10,458 bases of DNA from Acidimicrobiaceae bacterium. GTDB taxonomy: Bacteria > Actinomycetota > Acidimicrobiia > Acidimicrobiales > MedAcidi-G1. Under the pieces are notes generated by a model. The model was not told where the DNA came from, did not search any database, and saw only the letters and a program-made list of their open reading frames with translations. This document shows, piece by piece, positions 1 to 9,571 of this stretch; position 1 is the stretch's first letter; every line of letters starts with the position of its first letter. The stretch is taken from contig PACE01000031.1 in assembly GCA_002699725.1 (NCBI GenBank), forward strand, positions 21,279-31,736. Direction: 5' to 3'. Both the position numbers and the translations under genes were made by a program.

Positions 1-767
1 AGCCCGGCGTCGCCGACCGGGCCGCCGATCACGAACCGGCCGGTCGGGTTGACGTGGACCTCGTAGTCGTCGTCGGCGAACTGCTCGGGAATGACCGGGG
101 TGATGACCTGTTCGATCAGGTCGGGTCGGATCATCCGGTCGCGGTCGATCCCGTCGTTGTGCTGCGTCGAGACGAGAACGGTCCGGAGTCGCACCGGGCG
201 GTCGTCCTCGTACTCGAAGGTGACCTGGGTCTTGGCGTCAGGGCGCAAATACGGGATGGTCCCGGCCCTGCGAACAGCGGCATGCCGCTCGGCCATCCGG
301 TGGGCCAGGTGGATCGGCAACGGCATCAGGACGTCGGTCTCGTCGGAGGCGTAGCCGAACATCATCCCCTGGTCGCCGGCGCCCTGTCGGTCGAGGTCGT
401 CCTCCTCGCCGGAGGCGCCGGAACGGGTCTCCTCCGAGGCGTCGACACCCCGGGCGATGTCGCCCGACTGGGCGTCGATGGCGACCATGACGCCGCAGGT
501 GGAGCCGTCGAAGCCGTAGTCCTCGTTGTCGTAGCCGATGCCCTTGATCGTGTCGCGAACGGTGGAGGGGATGTCGACCCACCCGTCACAGGTGACCTCG
601 CCGGCCACGACGACCAGCCCGGTGGTCACGAGGGTCTCGCAGGCCACCCGGCTCTCGGGGTCCTCGCCCAGCATGGCGTCGAGGATGGCGTCGGAGATCT
701 GGTCGGCCATCTTGTCGGGATGGCCTTCGGTGACCGACTCCGAGGTGAAGGTCCAGTTCCCGATCAT
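1..767 (-). CDS. metK: S-adenosylmethionine synthetase (methionine adenosyltransferase), N-terminal part
   Basis: MetK makes S-adenosylmethionine from methionine and ATP in the cytoplasm, usually as a tetramer. The first 255 codons are present and the gene runs off the left edge; the family is about 390-400 residues long. Visible hallmarks are [12 protein letters not shown] (residues 8-19, carrying the catalytic His16 and the ATP-contacting Asp and Lys), the GFDGSTCGV and [10 protein letters not shown] segments, and the signature [12 protein letters not shown] at 129-140. An acidic loop (GEEDDLD) just before GAGDQG makes this region longer than in E. coli; I recall similar loops in other actinobacterial MetK proteins. 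The ATG start overlaps the coaBC stop as ATGA. A purine-rich ribosome site (GGGGGAG, 775-781) lies seven bases upstream, inside the end of coaBC, which fits translational coupling. Identification is secure; only the C-terminal third is unseen. Confidence 0.97.
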   Translation of the reverse strand, partial: MIGNWTFTSESVTEGHPDKMADQISDAILDAMLGEDPESRVACETLVTTGLVVVAGEVTCDGWVDIPSTVRDTIKGIGYDNEDYGFDGSTCGVMVAIDAQSGDIARGVDASEETRSGASGEEDDLDRQGAGDQGMMFGYASDETDVLMPLPIHLAHRMAERHAAVRRAGTIPYLRPDAKTQVTFEYEDDRPVRLRTVLVSTQHNDGIDRDRMIRPDLIEQVITPVIPEQFADDDYEVHVNPTGRFVIGGPVGDAG

Positions 768-1996
768 GAGCCCACTCCCCCGCCTGCCATTCGCCGACGT
801 CGGATGTCGACGGCGGCGTCGAGCACCGCACGGGCGACCTGTCGCTTGCCGGCCAGTGGAACCTCAGCCTCGCCCCCGTCGGCGTCGAGAAGCACCACAG
901 CGTTCGTGTCGTGGTCGAACCCGGTGTCCGGGGCGGTGACGTCGTTGGCGACGATGAGGTCGGCTCCCTTGGCGGCCAACTTGGCCGCCGCATTCTGTCG
1001 CAGGTCGGTGGTCTCGGCGGCGAATCCGACGATGACCTGTCCGGACGTCCGGGTGCGGCCCAGTTCGGCGAGGATGTCAGCGGTGGGCTCGAGACGGATC
1101 TCGGGAAGGCCGTCGGCCTTCTTGATCTTCTCGTCGGACACCTCGACCGGCCGGAAGTCGGCGACGGCTGCGGCCATGAAGACGTAGTCGGCGCCGGGTG
1201 CCAGGTGGCCGACGGCGGCGGCCATCTCAGCAGCCGTCTCGACGGCGATCACCTCGATCGTCGAAGCGTCGGGTGCATGCCCGGGCGCCGTCGACACGCA
1301 GAGCACCTTGGCGCCACGGGCTGCCGCTTCGGCGGCGAGGGCGTGGCCCTGCTTGCCCGAAGAGCGGTTGCCGATGTAGCGGACGGGACAGATCGGCTCA
1401 CGGGTACCACCGGCGGTCACCAGGACGGTCCGACCCTCGAGGTCGCGTCCGCCACCGGAAAGCGCCCGCTCGACGGCCTCGACGATCACCATGGGTTCGG
1501 CGAGTCGCCCGGCTCCGACGTCGCCACCGGCGAGGCGCCCCTCGTCCGGGCCGACGATCTCGACGCCACGGGCTGCCAACACCTGGACGTTCTCCTGCAC
1601 CGCCGGCTGCTCCCACATCTCGGTGTGCATGGCGGGGCAGACGATCACCGGCGCCCGAGTGGCGAGGAGTGTGGCGGTCAGGAGGTCGCCCGAGCGGCCC
1701 GAGCGGTAGTCGGCCAGGAGGCGGGCCGTCGCCGGGCAGACGACGATCGCATCGGCGCCCTGGCCGAGGCGTGTGTGGGGAATCGGGTGCTCCTCGTTCC
1801 AGAGGGAGGTCTGGACGCGCTCGGACGCCAGGGCGTCGAACGTGGCCGATCCGACGAAGCGCAGGGCACCCTTCGTCAGGATCGGAGCGACGTGGGCGCC
1901 GGCGTCGACAAGGTGGCGACAGACTTCGACGGCCTTGTAGGCGGCGATGCCACCTGTGACACCGAGGACGATTCGCCGCCCCGTGAGGTCCCCCAT
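764..1996 (-). CDS. coaBC: Bifunctional phosphopantothenoylcysteine decarboxylase / phosphopantothenate-cysteine ligase
   Basis: This enzyme performs two consecutive steps of coenzyme A synthesis: CoaB ligates cysteine to 4'-phosphopantothenate using CTP, and the FMN-dependent CoaC domain decarboxylates the product. The protein has 410 residues from the ATG. The CoaC domain (about 1-185) shows GGIAAYKA, the catalytic-type His74 in PHTRLG, and PAMHTEMW at 121-128, the actinobacterial form of PxMNxxMW. The CoaB domain (about 188-400) shows [18 protein letters not shown] (Asn210), AAAVADFRP and the KIKK motif at 290-293. Two substitutions stand out. [12 protein letters not shown] (153-164) has Gly where E. 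coli has the CoaC flap cysteine, and EPICPVR has Cys203 where EPIDPVR is usual. The start is uncertain: an in-frame TTG at 2005 has GAGGG eleven bases upstream, whereas the ATG at 1996 has no clear ribosome site. The gene follows rpoZ by 13 bases and overlaps metK. Confidence 0.96.
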   Translation of the reverse strand: MGDLTGRRIVLGVTGGIAAYKAVEVCRHLVDAGAHVAPILTKGALRFVGSATFDALASERVQTSLWNEEHPIPHTRLGQGADAIVVCPATARLLADYRSGRSGDLLTATLLATRAPVIVCPAMHTEMWEQPAVQENVQVLAARGVEIVGPDEGRLAGGDVGAGRLAEPMVIVEAVERALSGGGRDLEGRTVLVTAGGTREPICPVRYIGNRSSGKQGHALAAEAAARGAKVLCVSTAPGHAPDASTIEVIAVETAAEMAAAVGHLAPGADYVFMAAAVADFRPVEVSDEKIKKADGLPEIRLEPTADILAELGRTRTSGQVIVGFAAETTDLRQNAAAKLAAKGADLIVANDVTAPDTGFDHDTNAVVLLDADGGEAEVPLAGKRQVARAVLDAAVDIRRRRMAGGGVGS

Positions 1997-2009
1997 GTCG
2001 GGCAAGGGA

Positions 2010-2348
2010 TCAGGCGCCCTCTTCGGGGGGGCCGTCGACCTCTTCGGCGAGATTCATCGCCTCGATCGCCGCCAGCTCCTCCTCGGTGGGCTCGTCGGGG
2101 GGCTCGATGGCGATGATCTTGTCGGCGGCGATCTCCTCGAAGGCGATCGACAGGGGCTTGCGGGCGGTGGAGGTCACCTGCGGAGGGATCGAGGAGCCGA
2201 GGCCCTCGCCCAACTGGCCGAAGTAGGCGTTGATCTGTCGTGCCCGGGTGGAGGTGAGGGTGACCAGCCGGAACTTGGAGTCGGCACGGTCGAGCAGCCC
2301 CTCGATCTCGGGGTTGACCAGAGTGCTGTGGGTTTCGTGACGCTGCAC
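2010..2348 (-). CDS. rpoZ: RNA polymerase omega subunit
   Basis: Omega is the small, non-catalytic subunit that helps fold and stabilise the beta-prime subunit in core RNA polymerase. The protein has 112 residues. The core matches actinobacterial omega: NPEIEGLLDRADSKFRLV (12-29), RARQINAYFGQLGEGLG (35-51) and KPLSIAFEEIAADKI (74-88). After the core comes an unusual acidic, proline-containing tail (about 89-112, with PTEEELAAIE and a PPEEGA end); I recall mycobacterial omega stopping soon after the matching core. The start is a GTG chosen because AAGAGG (2355-2360) sits six bases upstream and the homology begins just after it. The frame stays open upstream, but that stretch overlaps gmk in a different frame and looks non-coding. 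rpoZ lies between gmk and coaBC, the usual order in Actinomycetota. Confidence 0.95.
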   Translation of the reverse strand: MQRHETHSTLVNPEIEGLLDRADSKFRLVTLTSTRARQINAYFGQLGEGLGSSIPPQVTSTARKPLSIAFEEIAADKIIAIEPPDEPTEEELAAIEAMNLAEEVDGPPEEGA

Positions 2349-2354
2349 AGGAGA

Positions 2355-2360
2355 CCTCTT
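2355..2360 (-). promoter_or_regulatory. Ribosome binding site deciding the rpoZ GTG start
   Basis: AAGAGG on the minus strand lies six bases before the GTG at 2348. This is the only good ribosome site near the beginning of the RpoZ homology. It supports the GTG over far-upstream in-frame codons that would run into gmk. Confidence 0.6.
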
Positions 2361-2371
2361 CAGAAGGGACC

Positions 2372-2390
2372 GCCATCGGGAACCGATGCC
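2372..2390 (-). other. Short hairpin in the rpoZ leader
   Basis: On the minus strand CATCGG and CCGATG form a perfect six-base-pair stem around a TTC loop. The outer two positions add one mismatch and one pair. It lies in the 122-base gap between gmk and rpoZ, 11 bases before the rpoZ ribosome site. No T tract follows, so it does not look like an intrinsic terminator. It could be an mRNA processing or stability element, or chance in GC-rich DNA. A weak -10-like TACCGT lies further upstream at 2407-2412 without a recognisable -35, so a separate rpoZ promoter is possible but unproven. Nothing else is visible in this gap. Confidence 0.35.
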
Positions 2391-2470
2391 GTTCGGACGG
2401 GACTCCACGGTACCAGTGCGGCGCCCCGATTCGGCGGGCCCGGACAGTTGCCCCACTCCACGATCGAGGG

Positions 2471-2998
2471 TCAGGGGCGACTTTCGGCGAGCATTCCGGC
2501 AATTGCCGCGACCGCCCGGTCGAGGTCGTCGTTGACAACCGTGTCGTAGCCGAGGGAGACCGCCTCGGCCCGCTCGCGAGCGGCCTCGGCGATCCGGGCC
2601 TCGGCCCGTTCGGGAGTCTCGCCACGGCCCAGCAGCCGACGGCGCAACTCTTCGTCGTCCGGCGCCTCGACGAACACGAGGAGGGTGTCGGGCCGACGCT
2701 CGAGGACCTGACGGCCCCCGGCGACGTCGATCTCGAGGAGCAGGTCGCCACGGTCGTCGGGCATCGGAGTCCCGTAGAGTTCGCCGAGGAACTCGTTCCA
2801 CTCGAGGAAGCCTCCGGCCTCGCGCTTGGCGATGAAAGTGCCACGGTCGACGAACACGTAGGCATCGGGGGCGTCATCGACGCGACGAGGACGGGTCGTC
2901 CAGGAACGGCTGAGGTTCAGGTCGGGATCGCCGGCAACCAACGCCTCGGCGATCGCCCCCTTGCCCGCTCCGCCAGGTCCCGAGAGGACGAGCAGCAT
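2471..2998 (-). CDS. gmk: Guanylate kinase (divergent nucleotide-binding motifs)
   Basis: Gmk phosphorylates GMP to GDP with ATP, feeding GTP and dGTP pools. The protein has 175 residues, slightly shorter than many Gmk proteins. It shows the P-loop GPGGAGKG (7-14), the GMP-binding stretch SWTTRPRR (32-39, Arg36 and Arg39), Tyr47, FLEWNEFLGELYGTP (64-78, Glu66 and Tyr75), LLEIDVAGGRQV (87-98, Asp91) and the C-terminal VVNDDLDRAV (154-163). Oddities: the Ser/Thr usually found after the P-loop lysine is absent (GKGA), and the GExxG part of the GMP loop is replaced by VDDAPDA. Other conserved positions are intact, so I expect an active enzyme. The ATG start has GAAGGGG eight bases upstream. A longer form from an in-frame GTG further upstream, inside the mihF-gmk gap, is open but has a poorer ribosome site. 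Confidence 0.93.
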   Translation of the reverse strand: MLLVLSGPGGAGKGAIAEALVAGDPDLNLSRSWTTRPRRVDDAPDAYVFVDRGTFIAKREAGGFLEWNEFLGELYGTPMPDDRGDLLLEIDVAGGRQVLERRPDTLLVFVEAPDDEELRRRLLGRGETPERAEARIAEAARERAEAVSLGYDTVVNDDLDRAVAAIAGMLAESRP

Positions 2999-3006
2999 CC
3001 GTCTGG

Positions 3007-3013
3007 CCCCTTC
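3007..3013 (-). promoter_or_regulatory. Ribosome binding site deciding the gmk ATG start
   Basis: GAAGGGG on the minus strand lies eight bases before the ATG at 2998. It places the P-loop at residue 7, as expected for a short Gmk, and favours this ATG over the in-frame GTG upstream. The 97-base gap between mihF and gmk holds no other clear signal. Confidence 0.6.
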
Positions 3014-3095
3014 AACCGGGCCGACGTCGTCATCCGGAGGGGATGTGGGATCCGGCACCTCGACCAGCGCGTCCGGGTGCTCCGGGGCTCCGACG

Positions 3096-3410
3096 TCAGC
3101 CGAAGCGGGCGAGCAACGCTGCCCGCTGCCGGCTGCCGAGCCCCCGGAGGTGGCGGTTCTTGCTGATGCCGATCTCCTCCATGGCACGTCGGGCCTTGAC
3201 CTTGCCGACCCGAGGGAGCGATTCGAGGACACTCACCACCTTCGTCCTGGCAATGATCGGGTCCTCGTCGGCCCGGTCGAAGAGGCCGGACAGGTCCAGC
3301 GACTCGGACTTGAGCTCCTCCTTGACGTCGGCGCGTGCCCGCCGCGCCTCGGCTGCCTTGACCAGCGCCTGCCTCCGCTGTTCATCCGAGAGTGGGGGAA
3401 GCCCTGGCAT
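3096..3410 (-). CDS. mihF: Actinobacterial integration host factor, nucleoid-associated DNA-binding protein
   Basis: mIHF is a small DNA-binding protein of Actinomycetota that bends and compacts DNA. It is not homologous to the IhfA/IhfB pair of Proteobacteria. The product has 104 residues, the usual length of the mature mycobacterial form. It begins with MPGLPPLSDEQR, has a basic and acidic helix (about 10-36), and then the conserved core VVSVLESLPRVGKVKARRAM (58-77) with the helix-two-turn-helix region. It ends with HLRGLGSRQRAALLARFG (87-104). The frame is open well upstream into pyrF, but homology begins exactly at this ATG; Mycobacterium tuberculosis mIHF was similarly over-annotated with an N-terminal extension. 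It sits between pyrF and gmk, its standard place. A -10 box ends nine bases before the ATG, so the gene may have its own promoter. Confidence 0.95.
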   Translation of the reverse strand: MPGLPPLSDEQRRQALVKAAEARRARADVKEELKSESLDLSGLFDRADEDPIIARTKVVSVLESLPRVGKVKARRAMEEIGISKNRHLRGLGSRQRAALLARFG

Positions 3411-3450
3411 GGAGAGGGACCCTAGCGAACCCGTCGGGGGCACATGCACA
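3411..3450 (-). promoter_or_regulatory. Candidate promoter of mihF, possibly giving a leaderless mRNA
   Basis: The minus strand carries TAGGGT at 3419-3424, which fits the actinobacterial -10 consensus TANNNT. Its last T is nine bases before the mihF ATG, so transcription could begin at or within a base or two of the A of the ATG. No good -35 is visible: at spacers of 17-19 bases the hexamers are GCATGT, TGCATG and GTGCAT. The AGGG inside the box could alternatively serve as a weak ribosome site nine bases from the ATG, so the two readings compete. I see no terminator hairpin in this 62-base gap, so read-through from pyrF is also expected. Confidence 0.4.
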
Positions 3451-3472
3451 CCGAGGTTGGGGCAGGTTGCGC

Positions 3473-4228
3473 TCAGCCCAGCATGTGGCCGACCAACTCG
3501 ACAGCAGCCAGGATCGGCTCCTCGGCAGCGGTGACCGCCCGCCCCACCACGAGCAGGTCGGCGCCGCCCTCGATGGCCTCGATGGGGGTGGTGACCCGGG
3601 CCTGGTCGTGGGCGTCTGCACCGGGGAGCCGCGTCCCGGGCACCACCCGGACCAGGCGGTCCGCCCAGGGGGCGGTCGCCTCGAGGTCGGTGGCGGCGCA
3701 GACGATCCCTGCGCAACCGGACTCGACGGCCAGGGTGGTCCGCCGCTCCAGTTCGGACCGGTCGGCGGTGGCATCGCTGGTCAACACCGTGACCCCGAGG
3801 ATCCCCGGAGGTTGCAGGCCCACACCCTCCGCACCCGCAGCGGCGCCGGCTACGGCGGCCCGCAGCATGTCGCCCCCGCCCTGCGTGTGGACGGTGAGCC
3901 AGCGGGCACCGAGGGAACCGACGACCCTTGCAGCCTTCTCGACGGTCGTCGGGATGTCATGCAACTTGAGGTCGCAGAAGACGTCGAAGCCGGCACCGGC
4001 GAAGCCGCTGACCGTGTCGGTGCCGGTGGCGCAGAAGAGTTCGAGGCCGACCTTCACGGTGCCGAAGAACGGCTCGAGGTCGAACGCCAGCCGGCGGGCC
4101 GCGACGATGTCGTCCACGTCGAGCGCCAGCGCCAACCGGCTCCTGACCTCCGCCGGCACCTCACCCTCGTCGAGGTCCTCGTCCATCCCGTCGTCCAGTT
4201 CGTCGTTCGGTTCGGACATCTGCGTCAC
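3473..4228 (-). CDS. pyrF: Orotidine-5'-phosphate decarboxylase with acidic N-terminal extension
   Basis: PyrF decarboxylates OMP to UMP, the last step of de novo pyrimidine synthesis, without a cofactor, as a TIM-barrel dimer. The protein has 251 residues. The catalytic DxKxxD is DLKLHD at 86-91 (Asp86, Lys88, Asp91), followed by IPTTV; Lys59 in TVKVG is the other conserved lysine. Phosphate-binding segments are VPGTR (196-200) and VVGRAVT (227-233). This is the short E. coli-type family, not the longer mycobacterial type. Residues 5-23 are strikingly acidic (ELDDGMDEDLDEGE) and precede the barrel, which starts near residue 31; E. coli PyrF has only a short lead there. The start is a GTG overlapping the pyrD stop as GTGA with GAGGAG five bases upstream. 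An ATG at 4219 is a possible but less well placed alternative. Confidence 0.96.
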   Translation of the reverse strand: MTQMSEPNDELDDGMDEDLDEGEVPAEVRSRLALALDVDDIVAARRLAFDLEPFFGTVKVGLELFCATGTDTVSGFAGAGFDVFCDLKLHDIPTTVEKAARVVGSLGARWLTVHTQGGGDMLRAAVAGAAAGAEGVGLQPPGILGVTVLTSDATADRSELERRTTLAVESGCAGIVCAATDLEATAPWADRLVRVVPGTRLPGADAHDQARVTTPIEAIEGGADLLVVGRAVTAAEEPILAAVELVGHMLG

Positions 4229-5168
4229 CCATTCTCCTCGTTGTCGTGTGCGGCACCGACCAGTTCGGACACGGAGCGCACCCCGTGCCGGTCGCACCAC
4301 CTTCCCAGGTCATGGAGCACCTTCGCAGGGGCTGCAGGATCCGCGAAGGTCGCCGTGCCCACCTGCACCGCCGATGCACCGGCCAGCAGGAACTGGACGG
4401 CATCCTCGGCGGCTGCGATCCCGCCGACGCCGATGATCGGCAGCGTCGGATAAGCCTCGTGGGTGTCGAAGACCGCGCGAACAGCCACCGGCCGGATCGC
4501 CGGCCCCGACAACCCTCCCCGTCCGGCACCCAGGAGCGGGCGGCGGGACTCGACGTCGATCACCATGCCGAGCAGCGTGTTCGCCACGGTGACCGCCTCG
4601 GCACCTGCGGCGGCAGCTGCGCCGGCGACGTCCGGCAGGGCGGGGGTGTTGGGGCTGAGTTTGGCCCACCGGGGGCGGCCGGCCGCTGCCCCCGCCTCGA
4701 CCACCTCGGTGGTCGCCGTGACCGAGTGGGCGAACAGGTTTCGCCGGTCCTCGAGGTTGGGGCACGAGGCGTTGATCTCGACGGCGACGACCTCAGGGGG
4801 TGCGTCGGCGAGGAGCTCCGCAGCCCGGGCGAACTCCTCCACCGTGCGCCCCCAGATGCTCGCCACCACCCGTGCGCCGGTCGCCAGAAGCGCCGGCAGG
4901 TCGTGCTCGAGCCAAGCCGCGACGCCGGGCCCCTGGAGGCCGACGGAGTTGACCATCCCGGCCGGCGTCGCATGGACCCGTGGCGCCGGATTACCCGGCC
5001 ACGGCTCGGCATGGAGCGACTTCACGACCACCGCTCCCAGTCCGGAGGGGTCGAGGTGACGGGCGAGTTCGTCGCCGTGCCCGGAGGTGCCGGAGGCGGT
5101 GCACACGGGATTCGGGAGCCGGACGGATCCGATCACGGTGGTCAGGTCGACCGAGGGGGTCCGGCGGC

Positions 5169-5172
<4 letters not shown>
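4225..5172 (-). CDS. pyrD: Dihydroorotate dehydrogenase, class 1 (resembles class 1B catalytic subunit)
   Basis: PyrD oxidises dihydroorotate to orotate with bound FMN in the cytoplasm. The 315-residue protein has the class-1 active-site cysteine in INASCPN (Cys137, with Asn134 and Asn139), not the class-2 serine, and no N-terminal membrane segment. Other family positions are [10 protein letters not shown] with Lys51, [12 protein letters not shown] (72-83, Asn75), AKLSPN (Lys171), [11 protein letters not shown] (196-206, Asn198), [12 protein letters not shown] (217-228) and FMN-phosphate segments GVGGI (248-252) and VGTATFADP (271-279). The VESRRPLLG and LSGPAI stretches look like class 1B, whose enzymes normally pair with PyrK, the FAD/iron-sulfur electron-transfer subunit. 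No pyrK is adjacent: carB overlaps this gene directly. The start is a GTG (GTGA overlap with the carB stop) with GGAGG ten bases upstream. The electron acceptor cannot be told from sequence. Confidence 0.94.
4234..4239 (-). promoter_or_regulatory. Ribosome binding site deciding the pyrF GTG start
   Basis: GAGGAG on the minus strand lies five bases before the GTG at 4228 and fourteen before the ATG at 4219. The spacing, and the GTGA overlap with the pyrD stop, favour the GTG. The site lies inside the last codons of pyrD, as expected for coupled translation. Confidence 0.6.
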
Positions 5173-8458
<3,286 letters not shown>

Positions 8459-8459
<1 letters not shown>

Positions 8460-9571
8460 CAGGCGCGCACCTTTCCCGTGAAGGCGGCCATGAGGTCCTC
8501 GAACTCAGCGAAAAGGTAGCGGCTGTCGTGGGGGCCGGGCCCGGCCTCCGGGTGGTACTGCACGCTGAACGCCGGGAAGTCCCGGCAGCGGAGCCCCTCG
8601 ACCGTTCCGTCGTTGAGGTTCACGTGTGTCAGGTCCGCCGCCGGGATCGATCCCTCGGCGACGCAGTAGTTGTGGTTCTGACTCGTGATCTCGACGGTGC
8701 CGGTGGCGAGGTTGCGGACAGGGTGGTTGCCTCCGTGGTGGCCGAACGGGAGCTTGAAGGTCTCCGCACCCAGTGCGCCGGCCAGGAGTTGATGGCCGAG
8801 GCAGATGCCGAAGACCGGCACCCTGCCCAGCAGGTCGGTGATCTGGTCGCGGATGGCGGTGAGTGGCTCCGGGTCACCGGGTCCGTTCGACAGGAACACG
8901 CCGTCCGGACCGAGGGCCAGCACCTCGTCGGCCGACGTCGAGGCCGGCACCACCGTGACCTCGCCAAGTCCGGAGAGGTGCCGGAGGATGGTGGCCTTGA
9001 TGCCGAAGTCGTAGGCCACGATGCGCCGCTCCCCACCGGTGGACGGGATCGAGTGGGCCTCGTCGCACGTGACCGTGGCGACGAGGTCGATCCCGTCGGT
9101 GCCGGCGGCTCCTGCGGCGGCGGCACGCAGCGTCGCCTCGTCGGCGGTCCCGAAGGCGCCCGGCATGGCCCCGAGGTCCCGCAGGTGGCGGGTAAGGCGC
9201 CTTGTGTCGATGCCGCCGATTCCGGGGATCCCGTGCTCGCGCAGCAGTCCGTCGAGGTCGCCGGTAGCCCGCCAGCTACTGCGCCGACGGGCCAGGTCGC
9301 GCACGATCACGCCCCGGCAGAAGGGGCGGCGGCTCTCGTAGTCATCGGGGTTGACGCCGTAGTTGCCGATGTGCGGACAGGTGAAGGCGATGACCTGTCC
9401 GGCATAGGACGGATCGGTGATGACCTCCTGGTAGCCGGAGAGCACCGTGTTGAACACGACTTCGCCCGTCTGGACGCCGTCGGGTGGGGACGCCCCGATC
9501 GCCTCACCCTCGAAGACCGTGCCGTCGGCGAGGACCAGGAGGGCCTCGGCGATCTCGTGGCCGTCGTCCAT
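8459..9571 (-). CDS. carA: Carbamoyl phosphate synthetase small (glutaminase) chain
   Basis: CarA hydrolyses glutamine and passes ammonia to CarB. The protein has 370 residues, normal for the family. The N-terminal CPSase small-chain domain (about 10-145) shows [20 protein letters not shown] (37-56), PHIGNYGVN (66-74) and [11 protein letters not shown] (121-131). The class-I glutamine amidotransferase domain (about 182-365) carries the nucleophile Cys257 in [18 protein letters not shown] (276-285), and the rest of the triad His340 and Glu342 in QYHPEA. The ATG chosen overlaps the pyrC stop by one base (TGATG), the same junction as carA-carB. A GTG immediately before it (9574, GTGA overlap) is an equal alternative; GAGG lies seven bases from the GTG and ten from the ATG. 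The frame stays open far upstream, but that part is a shadow of pyrC. Confidence 0.98.

Noticed and set aside
911..2116. Open plus-strand frame of 401 codons opposite coaBC and rpoZ
   Set aside because: It mirrors coaBC and shows the same Gly/Asp/Val-rich composition as the other shadow frames. It spans the rpoZ-coaBC junction without a ribosome site or homology.
2372..2390. Intrinsic terminator after gmk
   Set aside because: The hairpin is short and has no following T tract on the transcribed strand, so termination is not supported.
3415..3423. Palindrome AGGGTCCCT as an operator over the mihF start
   Set aside because: Four-base arms are too short to separate from chance, and half of it is explained by the -10 box.
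3411..3716. N-terminal extension of mihF into pyrF
   Set aside because: The frame is open, but the extra residues are an Arg/Gly/Pro-rich shadow of pyrF. Homology starts at the ATG at 3410, which also has a -10 box just ahead.
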